This document shows positions 7,831-16,868 of a DNA stretch of 64,000 nt, piece after piece. Under the pieces are notes generated by a model. That model did not search any database, had not been told where the DNA came from, and worked only from the letters and a program-made list of their open reading frames with translations. The position numbers and the translations under genes are program-made. How positions within the stretch are numbered: position 1 is the first letter of the stretch; each line of letters starts with the position of its first letter. Source of the stretch: Planctomycetales bacterium (GTDB lineage Bacteria > Planctomycetota > Planctomycetia > Planctomycetales > Planctomycetaceae). The stretch is taken from assembly GCA_026400835.1 (NCBI GenBank), contig JAPLOA010000074.1:110897-174896 (forward strand), given 5' to 3'.

Positions 7831-9435
7831 CTACGTTTTTGTTGTGCGGAAACGCATTGACAGAAAATCCCATTCAGGATTCTGCTTCTGAGAGTGCTGA
7901 GCTTCCCACTCGGAGTTAAACAACACGGCCAATTGATCGTACTGGTCGACGACCTGCCGACTGGAAGACAGTAGCTGCAGCTCGGACTTGCATCCCGGCT
8001 TCGGCACAACCCAACGCGCCACCTTGTAGTTCAGCCATCGAACTTCCGTTTCGGTATCATACTCGGACTGAAGACGAAACTTGACCACGTCAAACTGCAG
8101 TTCACCCACCGCCGCGAGGATCAACTGTTTGACAGAAGTACTTGGAGTCTGAAAGACCTGAATCGCACCTTCTTCAAGCAATTGTGTGAGACCACGTTCA
8201 AACTGCTTACGGCGTCCGGTGTCCATGCAGACCATCATCGCAAAGAACTCCGGAGAGAACTGCGGCAACGGCTCAAAGTTGACAGGAGCCCCTTCGCAGA
8301 TCGTATCTCCTAACAGGAATTCACCAGGATTCACCAGGCCGATGATGTCACCCGGAAAGGCTTCATCCATCGTTTCGCGTTCCTGTCCGAACAACTTGTG
8401 CGCACGCTTCAGGCGGATCTTTTTTGCGGTCCGAGGATGATAAACTTCCATCTCCCGACGAAATGTTCCCGAGCAGACTCGCACAAAGGCGACTCGGTCA
8501 CGATGTTTCGGATCGAGGTTCGCCTGAATCTTGAACACAAAGCCAGAGAACTCCGGCCGCGCCGCTGGGATAGGCCCTTTGTCGCCCATTCGATCTCGCG
8601 GTGTGGGACAGAGTTTCAGGAAGCCACGCAGAAATTCTTCGACACCGTAGTTCGTCAACGCACTTCCAAAGAAGACCGGAGACACTTCACCCGCCAGAAA
8701 GCGATCTCGATCATACGTCGCACCAGCAGCTTCCAGCAGTTCGACTTCTTCCCGCGCCTGCGCGACGATGCCCTGTGGCATGTTCTCCGGATCAACTTCC
8801 GACAGGGGCATCAGCTTTGACGCAAGTCGATGAGTATTGTCGCGTGACTCAAACACAAACGCGTTGCGGGTGGCCAGATCGATGACGCCTCGAAAATCGA
8901 AGCCTGTGCCCAAAGGCCAGTTGACCGGAACAGGAATGATCCCCAGTTTGGACTCGATGTCTTCCAGAATCTCAAGCGTTTCTTTGCCCGGACGATCCAC
9001 CTTGTTCACGAAAGTGATCACCGGGATTTTGCGAATCCGGCAGACGTTGAAGAGTTTCTCTGTCTGGCTTTCCACGCCGTTGGCAAGGTCCAGCACCATG
9101 ACCGCGCAGTCGGCCGCGACCAGAGTACGATAGGTATCTTCGCTGAAATCCTTGTGTCCGGGCGTGTCCAGCAGGTTCACCTGACAGCCATCGAATTCGA
9201 ACGTCAGCACGGTCGAACTGACGGAGATCCCGCGTTGCTGTTCGAGTGCCATCCAGTCGGATGTGGCAGACTTCTGATTCTTGCGACCGCGAACAGCTCC
9301 CGCCGTCTCCAGCATCCCGCCATACAACAGAAGTTTTTCGGTCAGAGTTGTCTTGCCCGCATCCGGATGCGAAATAATGGCAAACGTTCTGCGGCGAGCA
9401 ATTTCTCGCGTGACTACGGGATCAGTAGAGCTCAT
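7831..9435 (-). CDS. prfC: Peptide chain release factor 3
   Basis: GTPase that recycles RF1/RF2 from the ribosome after peptide release. The 534-residue product matches the usual RF3 length. GTP-binding motifs are in order: the P-loop SHPDAGKTTLTE, the switch-I SVSSTVL segment, DTPGHKDFSEDTYR, and NKVDRPG. The RF3-specific C-terminal half is present (VGELQFDVVKFRLQSEY). The frame is open to 9483, but the ATG at 9435 starts directly ahead of the conserved REIARRRTFAIISHPDAGKT, so it is preferred. It converges with the DUF1501 gene without an obvious terminator between. Confidence 0.95.
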   Translation of the reverse strand: MSSTDPVVTREIARRRTFAIISHPDAGKTTLTEKLLLYGGMLETAGAVRGRKNQKSATSDWMALEQQRGISVSSTVLTFEFDGCQVNLLDTPGHKDFSEDTYRTLVAADCAVMVLDLANGVESQTEKLFNVCRIRKIPVITFVNKVDRPGKETLEILEDIESKLGIIPVPVNWPLGTGFDFRGVIDLATRNAFVFESRDNTHRLASKLMPLSEVDPENMPQGIVAQAREEVELLEAAGATYDRDRFLAGEVSPVFFGSALTNYGVEEFLRGFLKLCPTPRDRMGDKGPIPAARPEFSGFVFKIQANLDPKHRDRVAFVRVCSGTFRREMEVYHPRTAKKIRLKRAHKLFGQERETMDEAFPGDIIGLVNPGEFLLGDTICEGAPVNFEPLPQFSPEFFAMMVCMDTGRRKQFERGLTQLLEEGAIQVFQTPSTSVKQLILAAVGELQFDVVKFRLQSEYDTETEVRWLNYKVARWVVPKPGCKSELQLLSSSRQVVDQYDQLAVLFNSEWEAQHSQKQNPEWDFLSMRFRTTKT

Positions 9436-9721
9436 CGGGATGGATTCAGGATCAGGAAAGGAATAGACGGCGTCCGCCAGCAACGTTTTCTGTCGGAGTG
9501 ATACGGTTCAGGCACGACGATTACAACTACAATCACAACGTGTGTCTGACGTGTCTCAGAGACGGTGGTTCGGCAGCAGTCAGTTAATCAGAATCACAGG
9601 CACGTTCCAGGGGCCGCAACTCCGAGAACTCGGTGGATACTCTAAACTGGCGGAAGGTACACGGAATGGGCCTGCTGCTTTTGAACCATGTTGGCCGTAA
9701 ACGAAAGTGTTCTGAATAAAG

Positions 9722-9750
9722 AAAGACGAGCCATGGTGGGGCTCGTCTTT
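9722..9750 (-). terminator. Intrinsic terminator downstream of the TolC-like gene
   Basis: A perfect 11-bp stem (AAAGACGAGCC / GGCTCGTCTTT) with a 7-nt loop lies 43 bp beyond the stop codon of the TolC-like gene on the minus strand. In that direction it is followed by a T-rich run (TTTCTTTATT), and the A/T ends of the stem could make it work in both directions. The rest of the 9436-9792 spacer shows nothing else. Confidence 0.85.
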
Positions 9751-9792
9751 CAGGAATTCAGAAGAATTCAAATCAGTGCCGGAACGTGAAGA

Positions 9793-12090
9793 TCACAGCG
9801 ACGCCTTGCCGGTTTTCGACATGCGATTCCGAACCTCTTTCGAGCGTCCGGCAGGAGCTTGCTCCGTCTTTACCGCGTTGCGAATCTGCCCCTGAACAGC
9901 ACTGGATTGTGGAACCCCCGACAACCCGGTTGTGTTGGCAGGCACTCGTCGCGGCGGCTGCGGAGGGATCTGTATCGGAGCTGATTCCGGTGCAGGTGCC
10001 GATTCCGGCATCGGTGTACTCTGTTGAACCGGCTGAGTTGCAGGAGCACCCGGCACCAGCATTGGACTCGATGTCGCTCCTGAAGCAGATCGGGGAGGAA
10101 TGCCGTCAACAACTCCGGGAATGTGTGGACGATCCGGACTGCTTTGGCTTTCCCACGCATTGATCCCCGGACCACCCGTGAACTCCGCCGGAACAGCATC
10201 GACGTGTGTGTTGTCCAGAGCATGAGTCATCGCTTCGCCACGTCGCTTAGCATCGTCATAGGCCGCCGGATTCCACTGACCTTCCGCCAGATAAATCGAA
10301 TTGGCCTCCAGCAGTGTTCCCTTGCGGAAGTTCAGCTCAGTAATCGCTTTGTTGTATTCGATGATGCTGCGAAGGTAGCTCTGGTCAGCGTCCCGACTGG
10401 TAATCTTTGACTCCAGTACGCGTCCCAGCGATATCGGATCGCGCGCTTCACTGATCAGTTCACGCTCTGATGTGGTGTCCGTAAAATCTTCTGCGACAGC
10501 AACTCGCTTTGCACCACTTTCCGCCAGCAGATACCAACGGTCCATTTCCAGAACAGCATTATTCAGTTCACGAGCAATTTCCTGCTCCTGCTCCTGCAGA
10601 ACTGATTTCGCCTTCCGGAGCCGGAGTTCATAATTGCGAACCTGAGCCCGAGCCAGTCGCAGGCCGAGAGGCATGGAAAACTGAAGGCCTGCTCCCCAGC
10701 CGGTATTGTCACCCTGCGTCAAGGTCTCGTACGCACTGGCATAGCCAGCGTCCGTCTGACCATCATCGTCCTCTTCGCCCAGCAGTTTGTCACCAAACCC
10801 ATTGATTCGATACTGCGAAACGAGATCGAGGCGTGGACGAGAGAGGTTCTTTGCAGCTTTCAACTGGAGTTCCAGACTGCGAATTTCCCATTTCTGTCGG
10901 CGTAGCTCCGGACGATGAGCCAAAGATTCAAGCAGGGACGATTCCCAGTTAGGAATCAACGGGGCTTCTGTCGGCTTATCAACAGGAGTCAGAAAATTCC
11001 CATCGTTCAGTGGAAGCCCAAGAAGACGTCTCAACCGGTATTCTGCACTCAGGACGTCGGCCAATGAGCCCTTCATTCGTGCGTCAGCTTCATAGAGCCG
11101 ATTTGCTGCCTGCGCCTCTGCATCTCGAGCATCGGCTCGGGTCGCTATCAGGTCCCGAAATGTCACGATATCTTCAAACGTTTTGATTTCCGATTGATAG
11201 AGCTGAAGCGCGAGATACAAATCCCAGTACTTCGTCTCCACATCGCGGACCAGCGTCGTGACGGACTGCTCAAAGTCTACCAGCGAAATATCCGTGTTGA
11301 TGCGGGAGATAAGTACGCCCTGAGACACACCGCTCACACCGCGAACGCCCTGAGCAATCGGACCGGCGATGCGAGTAAACTCGGTGCCACCACCAGCCAA
11401 CAACGGCTGACGATACTCAGCCTGAATCGATCCGGTGTAAGCTGAAGGAAACAGACGCTGGAGATTGTTCTGACTGTAGTTCCAGTCGTGCTGAATCGCG
11501 ACAGTACCGGAATTAGCTAACGCCTTTTCAAGTCGAGCCTGAAATTGTCCCGTGTCCTCGGACAGTACGTCTCCGGCCTGAAGACCAAGGTTGGCGGTGT
11601 TCTGTGGGTCTTCCGATTTGCCAGCCTGCAGATTGGACGTAAAGATCGGATCGAAGTCCGCCAACGCAGCGTCAACACCGCGGTTTCCGAAAAGAAAACT
11701 GGTATCCTGAATTGCGGCATCGTAAACCGAAGCGACTCGGGATGGGTTGGCTAGTAGTGCATTTCCGGGCGACCCGAAGGACTGGTCATCGCGAAGAATG
11801 GTGGCATTGGACAATGCCATCTTGATGCATTCGTCGAGTTTAATGTGCCGCTGTGACACTTCCTCAAGGCTGGTGATTCGCCGAGGGGCTCGGAATAGAT
11901 TGGGATCACTCTCGCGCGACTCGGACTCGGTTGGATACTCAATTGACGTGGCAAAATCTCGGTAATGTGCGATCGTCTTGTCTTCACCGATAAGATATTG
12001 CAGCCTCGCACCCGGCCCGGCGCAGCCCTGACTCAGCAGTGCGGCGAGCAAAACAGTCGCCGTTGATCGCTTCCATCGGGTCGTTTTCAC
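9793..12090 (-). CDS. TolC-family outer-membrane efflux lipoprotein
   Basis: A 765-residue outer-membrane channel protein of the TolC/OEP type, the exit duct for RND or ABC pumps or type I secretion. The N-terminus has a lipoprotein signal (TVLLAALLSQGCAGPG, lipidated Cys23). The middle holds two related helical halves typical of OEP: one around VRDVETKYWDLYLALQLYQ and the second around EIARELNNAVLEMDRWYLL. The length well exceeds typical TolC (about 450-500 residues): roughly 100 extra residues lie before the first repeat, and a C-terminal Pro-rich tail follows (TQPVQQSTPMPESAPAPESA region). No pump or adaptor gene adjoins it, so its partners are elsewhere. An intrinsic terminator follows the gene. 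Confidence 0.85.
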   Translation of the reverse strand: MKTTRWKRSTATVLLAALLSQGCAGPGARLQYLIGEDKTIAHYRDFATSIEYPTESESRESDPNLFRAPRRITSLEEVSQRHIKLDECIKMALSNATILRDDQSFGSPGNALLANPSRVASVYDAAIQDTSFLFGNRGVDAALADFDPIFTSNLQAGKSEDPQNTANLGLQAGDVLSEDTGQFQARLEKALANSGTVAIQHDWNYSQNNLQRLFPSAYTGSIQAEYRQPLLAGGGTEFTRIAGPIAQGVRGVSGVSQGVLISRINTDISLVDFEQSVTTLVRDVETKYWDLYLALQLYQSEIKTFEDIVTFRDLIATRADARDAEAQAANRLYEADARMKGSLADVLSAEYRLRRLLGLPLNDGNFLTPVDKPTEAPLIPNWESSLLESLAHRPELRRQKWEIRSLELQLKAAKNLSRPRLDLVSQYRINGFGDKLLGEEDDDGQTDAGYASAYETLTQGDNTGWGAGLQFSMPLGLRLARAQVRNYELRLRKAKSVLQEQEQEIARELNNAVLEMDRWYLLAESGAKRVAVAEDFTDTTSERELISEARDPISLGRVLESKITSRDADQSYLRSIIEYNKAITELNFRKGTLLEANSIYLAEGQWNPAAYDDAKRRGEAMTHALDNTHVDAVPAEFTGGPGINAWESQSSPDRPHIPGVVDGIPPRSASGATSSPMLVPGAPATQPVQQSTPMPESAPAPESAPIQIPPQPPRRVPANTTGLSGVPQSSAVQGQIRNAVKTEQAPAGRSKEVRNRMSKTGKASL

Positions 12091-12660
12091 GCGGACAGCC
12101 TCCTGAAGGCACAGACTTCATGTCTTTGAGTAAGTTCCGACGCCATTCCTGGTTTTGCGTCGAGCTTCTTTTCTGGTTCCCCACCCGCCAACAGCGCAAC
12201 GCGCCCCTGTCGGGTCATCTCCTAATCGTTATCGTCAGAACAATCGTCAAACTTTCCCCAAACTTCCTGACAGGAACCTTTGAGCGTTGCTCAACCTGCC
12301 CTTCGGCAAGTATCGCCATTCGGAATGAAAACCGGCGGATGCTGCTCGATCGCTTCATGGATCGAGTTTCATTAACATCCTGATTCATCGCAGCTTGCTG
12401 TGGCAGACTCGCGAATTTGCAGGGATTTTGCGGATTCCAACGGTCGGGCTGACTTCCGATCAACGATCATGGGGACTTCGGCTCACGATAATCCCGCGCG
12501 GATTTTGGGTTCTTCTGAAGCGGTGATCGCGGAGGCTCGCTGACGGTGAACCCGGTCAAACAACCAAGACTGGCGTGGAAGGAGCCCTGGTGCCCATCGA
12601 ACGACAGTCGGACAAGAGTGTCCAACCAACATCTGGAACTTGAATTTTGGAACGATAACA
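12091..12660. other. Divergent intergenic region with a REP half-site
   Basis: About 570 bp between the TolC-like gene and the cysteine-cluster gene. Frames on both strands here lack family similarity. The stretch 12607-12627 (GTCGGACAAGAGTGTCCAACC) matches, in reverse complement, one arm of the REP hairpin at 13126, but I find no second arm nearby. Promoters for both genes are presumably here; none is clear by eye. Confidence 0.4.
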
Positions 12661-13104
12661 ATGGAAACAGCCACACTCCCCATAGTGACCAGAGAAACGC
12701 TGAAGCCCGGCGAAGTTCTCTGCAGTTACTGTACGGCGCGATGCTGTCGCTACTTCGCGATGGCGATCGATACGCCCAAGACGTGGGAACAATTCGACAA
12801 CATGCGGTGGTACATGATGCATGGCCCGTTTTCAGTCTTTGTCGATGGCGCGTCATGGTATCTGTTGATCCCGGGCGACTGTCAGCATTTGCAGGCTGAT
12901 CATATGTGCGGAGCCTACGACACTCGACCGCAGATCTGCCGCGACTACACCACAGACTCCTGTGAGTATGACAACGACGGCGTGTACGATCAGTTGTTTG
13001 AGACGCCCGCACAACTGTGGGAGTACGCTCATGCAATTCTTCCGGCTCGAACGCGCCGTTCGGCTGATGGCCGTGTCTCACTTCCTGTGTTGCAGGTCAA
13101 TTAG
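12661..13104 (+). CDS. YkgJ-family cysteine cluster protein
   Basis: A 147-residue protein of the YkgJ (UPF0153/CxxCxxCC) family, thought to bind zinc or iron. The cysteine pattern is visible: CSYCTARCCRY near residue 21, then CQHLQADHMCGAYDTRPQIC in the middle, and the C of YTTDSCEYDNDG. The final third (YDQLFETPAQLWEYAHAIL) has no assigned role. I choose the ATG at 12661, with GGAA about 10 bp upstream, over an in-frame TTG at 12640. It is not in an operon with hisS: 187 bp with a REP hairpin lies between. Function is unknown beyond probable metal binding. Confidence 0.85.
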   Translation: METATLPIVTRETLKPGEVLCSYCTARCCRYFAMAIDTPKTWEQFDNMRWYMMHGPFSVFVDGASWYLLIPGDCQHLQADHMCGAYDTRPQICRDYTTDSCEYDNDGVYDQLFETPAQLWEYAHAILPARTRRSADGRVSLPVLQVN

Positions 13105-13125
13105 TGCTTTTTCGGAGCGGGAAAC

Positions 13126-13181
13126 GTAGGTTGGACATTCTTGTCCGACAATCCCGCGACGGGCAAGAATGCCCATCCTAC
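13126..13181. repeat. REP-type hairpin, family A
   Basis: Imperfect palindrome: GTAGGTTGGACATTCTTGTCC pairs with GGGCAAGAATGCCCATCCTAC with about four mismatches in 21. The same sequence recurs at 36630-36709, 36775-36854 and 37569-37638, around a REP-associated transposase. It sits between the cysteine-cluster gene and hisS. Confidence 0.8.
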
Positions 13182-13291
13182 CCTCATCAAATCTGAATCA
13201 GGTTCACAGTATCAGCGGACGCTGAAAGTGCTTCTGCCGATGCCGCAGATCATCAAATTCTGCTCCCATTTCATTCGATTGGCCTTCTGAC

Positions 13292-14635
13292 GTGTCCGAC
13301 AAGAAAACACAGCGTATCAAACCTCAGACCCTGCGTGGTTTTCGAGACTTTCTGCCCGATCAAATGATGGCGCGTGAGCATCTGATCGATATCGCTCGAT
13401 CTGTCTACCGCAGCTACGGATTTGCTCCGATCGACACACCAGCGCTGGAGTATGCGGAAGTCCTGCTGGGCAAAGGGGGAGAAGAATCCGACAAGCAGGT
13501 CTTCCGCTTCACTGATCAGGGCGATCGTGATGTCGCCATGCGTTTCGATCTGACAGTCCCACTGGCTCGTTTTGCCGCGCAATATGTTCAGGAGCTGGGC
13601 GTTCCGTTTCGACGTTATCATATTGCGCCTGTTTGGCGTGGCGAACGGCCAGCTCGCGGTCGCTTCCGGGAATTCATGCAGTGCGATTTTGATACGATTG
13701 GCACGATGAGCAATTCGGCAGATATCGAAACGTTGTTTGTCATCAACGATCTGTTCGAAAAAATCGGAATTGAGCGGTTTACGATTCGAGTCAACAACCG
13801 CAAGGTGCTCAACGGGCTGCTGGAAAAGTGCGGCCTCGGTGAACATGCTGTCGGCATCCTTCGTTGCCTCGATAAGCTCGACAAGATCGGTCGTGATGCA
13901 GTCGCGGCAGAAATGGTGGAGCGAGTTGGTATCACTGCGGCGGGAGCTTCACAGGTTCTGGACATGGCTCAGTTAAAGGGTACTCCGGATGAGATCCTGC
14001 GTGGTCTCGACGGAATGCTGGCCGGAAGTCAGATTGGTGAAACGGGTGTGAATGACCTGCGGGAACTGTTTGCCTCGGTCGATGCCTGCGGCTGGCCGGC
14101 GGGCCGAGTATCCCTGGATGTTTCAATCGCACGAGGTTTGGATTATTACACCGGGACGATCTACGAGACTCTGCTGGGGGATCTGCCGGAAATTGGCAGT
14201 GTCTGTTCCGGAGGCCGCTACGATAATCTGGCCGATCTGTTTACGGCTCAGCAACTTCCCGGTGTTGGAGCGAGCCTGGGGCTGGATCGAATGCTGGCTG
14301 CACTCGAAGAACTGGGACGCACTCAGAAGGCCACCACACCGGCTCCGGTACTGGTCACAATGTTCGATGCTGGCCGAGTCTCGGATTATCTGCAGATTGG
14401 TCGCCGCCTGAGACAAGCCGGAATTGGTACTGAGGTTTACCCTGAAGCGAAGAACATCGGCAAGCAGATGAAGTATGCGGATCGTAAAGGATTCCGACTG
14501 GCGGTGATTGCCGGGGGAGATGAATTTGCGGCCGGTCAATTTCAGGTGAAGGATCTGCAGAACGGCACTCAGGCGTCGGTCGCGGCTGCAGACCTGATCG
14601 CTCATATTTCCGCCTTGCTTTCACCATCGAAATAG
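13292..14635 (+). CDS. hisS: Histidine--tRNA ligase
   Basis: Class II aminoacyl-tRNA synthetase charging tRNA-His, 447 residues. Motif 1 lies in the N-terminal GFRDFLPDQM...SVYRSYGFAPIDTPALEY region. Motif 2 is RYHIAPVWRGERPARGRFREF with the catalytic Arg. The histidine-specific motifs LDVSIARGLDYYTGTIYE and CSGGRYDNL are present, and motif 3 is GVGASLGLDRMLA. The C-terminal anticodon-binding domain runs from about residue 350 (VLVTMFDAG) to the end. The start is GTG at 13292, which begins the conserved KTQRIKPQTLRGFRDFLP segment. Confidence 0.96.
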   Translation: MSDKKTQRIKPQTLRGFRDFLPDQMMAREHLIDIARSVYRSYGFAPIDTPALEYAEVLLGKGGEESDKQVFRFTDQGDRDVAMRFDLTVPLARFAAQYVQELGVPFRRYHIAPVWRGERPARGRFREFMQCDFDTIGTMSNSADIETLFVINDLFEKIGIERFTIRVNNRKVLNGLLEKCGLGEHAVGILRCLDKLDKIGRDAVAAEMVERVGITAAGASQVLDMAQLKGTPDEILRGLDGMLAGSQIGETGVNDLRELFASVDACGWPAGRVSLDVSIARGLDYYTGTIYETLLGDLPEIGSVCSGGRYDNLADLFTAQQLPGVGASLGLDRMLAALEELGRTQKATTPAPVLVTMFDAGRVSDYLQIGRRLRQAGIGTEVYPEAKNIGKQMKYADRKGFRLAVIAGGDEFAAGQFQVKDLQNGTQASVAAADLIAHISALLSPSK

Positions 14636-14715
14636 CTGAAACCAAAAATTGACTGAGCTGGACAAACAAGGCTGCAGATTGACTGCATTCAGACCGTTGG
14701 AATAGTTGCGCACTC

Positions 14716-15555
14716 ATGGTTGAAAATCTTCCCTTCGACACCGTTCGCCACAAAGCTCTCACAATTGATGGCTATTCGCGAGCGGCCGTCCAGAGCTATT
14801 GGCGAGTTCAGGAGCTGAAGCTTGGTTTTGAACTGGGAGCAAGCCCCTGGAACTTCATGGGGACTCAGGTCTTCCTTGTGACACACGGTCATCTGGATCA
14901 TCTGGCCGCGTTACCCGTTTATGTCGCGCGGCGACGCATGATGAAGATGGATCCGCCAACGATCTACCTCCCGGAAGCGATCGTTGACGACGTATGGCGT
15001 GTAGTCAAAGCCTGGCAGAAGCTGGATCGAGGACGCATGATGTGCGAACTCGTCGGCGTGAAAGAGGGCGACATGATTACGCTGTCACGTGAGCATCGAT
15101 TTACCGTTTTCCCGACGAAGCACACGGTGCCCTCGGTCGGCTACATCGTTTACGACGTCCGTAAAAAACTGAAGCCCGAATATCATGGACTCAAGGGCGA
15201 TCAGATTCGAGACCTTCGCATGCAGGGCATCGACGTCGCGGCCGAGACGCTCACTCCATTATTGTGTTTTACGGGAGACACGGCACCGCAGGGACTGGAT
15301 GCTCATCCTGATGTTTACAAGGCTGAAGTGCTGATCACGGAGATGACTTTTTTCCGACCGGAACACCGCAAAGAAAAGATCCACAAGTTCGGCCACATGC
15401 ATCTCGACGACATTCTGGAACGCGCGGAGAAGTTTGAGAACGAGCTGATCATTCTGGCCCACCTGAGCACTCGCACTCATGAAGCAGAAGCTCGCCGTCG
15501 TCTGGAGCAGGTGCTGCCGGAGTCACTGCGCTCACGTGTTAAACTGTGGAACTAG
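14716..15555 (+). CDS. Metallo-beta-lactamase-fold hydrolase, RNase Z-like
   Basis: A 279-residue protein of the metallo-beta-lactamase fold, closest by eye to tRNA 3'-processing endonuclease (RNase Z/ELAC) relatives. Metal ligands are visible: THGHLDHL (HxHxDH, near residue 58), His in [10 protein letters not shown], Asp in CFTGDTAPQ, and the late His in [16 protein letters not shown], which matches the HxST motif of the RNase Z family. The region with [19 protein letters not shown] corresponds to the RNase Z linker rather than a generic lactamase. The N-terminus is shorter than that of classical RNase Z and lacks the usual opening LGTG-type strand. It follows hisS by 80 bp, and both would serve tRNA metabolism, though co-transcription is not shown. 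Confidence 0.78.
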   Translation: MVENLPFDTVRHKALTIDGYSRAAVQSYWRVQELKLGFELGASPWNFMGTQVFLVTHGHLDHLAALPVYVARRRMMKMDPPTIYLPEAIVDDVWRVVKAWQKLDRGRMMCELVGVKEGDMITLSREHRFTVFPTKHTVPSVGYIVYDVRKKLKPEYHGLKGDQIRDLRMQGIDVAAETLTPLLCFTGDTAPQGLDAHPDVYKAEVLITEMTFFRPEHRKEKIHKFGHMHLDDILERAEKFENELIILAHLSTRTHEAEARRRLEQVLPESLRSRVKLWN

Positions 15556-15607
15556 TCTTGCAAACGAGCAATGTCGATTGTGGGCATCGGCAGATGGTTG
15601 ATGTAAT

Positions 15608-15673
15608 CGTTTAGCCGCAAGCCGCAGGCGTCATTAACCCATTTCGCCTACGCCTTCGGCTCGCCGTTAAACG
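15608..15673. repeat. Palindromic repeat, family B, copy 1
   Basis: A 66-bp imperfect palindrome beginning CGTTTAGCCGCAAGCCGC and ending CGGCTCGCCGTTAAACG. A second copy in reverse orientation is at 60139-60204. It lies in the 283-bp spacer between the RNase Z-like gene and the next gene, where I see nothing else. Confidence 0.7.
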
Positions 15674-15838
15674 AGTATGCTCCGTGCGAGGCTGAACTAA
15701 TACCCCGCTATAAGAGACGCCGCTTCAGCAGATGCGTTGCCATGAACTCCTCTCCCCGCTGCATTGTTTGTCTAAGAGGATTGAGTCAGAATCCCGCTGA
15801 AGATTGTCTTTTGATGAACAATTTCAGCGAGCGAAAAC

Positions 15839-16663
15839 ATGCCAGCACAGGACGGTATTTCAGGTCAGAGTTTGACTGTCACTGACTTCTATCGGTCGTT
15901 TCTGAGATTTCGAATTGACCTGAATATCACTCAGCCACGAACTGTTAGTCAGCCGCCGCCCTTTACGCTCAACAATGCTCGGTTTCCGCTCGAGTGCGTT
16001 CTTCGACTCACACAGCTGGAAGATCCGGGCGAAAAAACGACTCAGTATGTTCTCGGTTCTTCGTGCAAAGCCGAACAGGTACACGTCACCGAGAATGTCT
16101 GGCATGAGCCCGCCGCTGACATGTGTCTCGTTGCATCGCCGGAAGAGTTTCTCGTCATCAAAAGCTGGGACCGCAACAATCGTGGAGTGATGCTCAGCCC
16201 GCCAACACTGGGCGAACAGCCCGAACGTCAGGTCGGCCGCTGCAAAGAAGCTTTTACGGCTCTCAATCTGACTCACAAGTTCGCTGATGCACGAGTGTTG
16301 ACATCCACAGAGGAGATTGTCGATGCCGTGCTGAATGACAGGCCGCTTGTTTCTCAGACGGAGTATGAACTGGAAAATGGCACGCACGTGTTTCTCGAAT
16401 ACCCTGTCAAAGTTGTCAACGCAAGCGAGCGTGAGATGTTTTATCAGGTCGATACCGGCCCAGTCCTCATTCCCGATGTCACCTCTTTCGACGGCGTTCA
16501 TGAGATCTCCATGCTGCGGCAGGCCTTTATGGCTCACAATACGCTCAACTGCACTGAGATGCTGATGAATGTGCCCACAGCGATTGGCGGTGGACTAAGC
16601 GTGAATCATTATTCGAGAGTTGTGAAGGTTCAGGCAACCAATCGCATGCTCGTTGTAGAGTAG
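15839..16663 (+). CDS. Uncharacterised 274-residue cytoplasmic protein
   Basis: I do not recognise this family. The product is soluble, with no signal peptide or membrane segment. The N-terminal third contains PFTLNNARFPLECVLRLTQ and three cysteines (LECVL, GSSCKAE, DMCLVAS); the C-terminal third has alternating charged and hydrophobic strands (THVFLEYPVKVVNASEREMFYQVDTGPVLIPD). Composition and codon pattern look like a real gene, and it is flanked by independent transcription units. The start is the ATG at 15839, immediately after GAGCGAAAAC. No functional assignment is made. Confidence 0.65.
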   Translation: MPAQDGISGQSLTVTDFYRSFLRFRIDLNITQPRTVSQPPPFTLNNARFPLECVLRLTQLEDPGEKTTQYVLGSSCKAEQVHVTENVWHEPAADMCLVASPEEFLVIKSWDRNNRGVMLSPPTLGEQPERQVGRCKEAFTALNLTHKFADARVLTSTEEIVDAVLNDRPLVSQTEYELENGTHVFLEYPVKVVNASEREMFYQVDTGPVLIPDVTSFDGVHEISMLRQAFMAHNTLNCTEMLMNVPTAIGGGLSVNHYSRVVKVQATNRMLVVE

Positions 16664-16778
16664 TCCGCTGCTGTTGTTGAATTGCAGATGTTCACCAGAA
16701 CTCCGTTGAATGCGGGCTGTTTCGTTTGGTTTCGAAAACAGTCTGGCTGACGCAGCACTCAGTCGCTACAGCAAAAAA

Positions 16779-16804
16779 TCCCGGCGTCTGGGTAGACGCC
16801 GGGA
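16779..16804 (-). terminator. Intrinsic terminator of the PpiD/SurA-like gene
   Basis: A perfect 11-bp G+C-rich stem (TCCCGGCGTCT / AGACGCCGGGA) with a 4-nt loop, followed on the minus strand by TTTTTT. It lies 65 bp after the stop codon of the minus-strand gene ending at 16869. Confidence 0.9.
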
Positions 16805-16868
16805 CTTCAGTATTATGCGGAGGATAGACGTCGTTGCACAGGCAACGTCCGAGTTTCTAAACCCTGAT

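Noticed and set aside
12467..13081. 204-residue minus-strand frame
   Set aside because: It covers the antisense of the YkgJ-family gene, which has a clear cysteine pattern; the frame has no family similarity.
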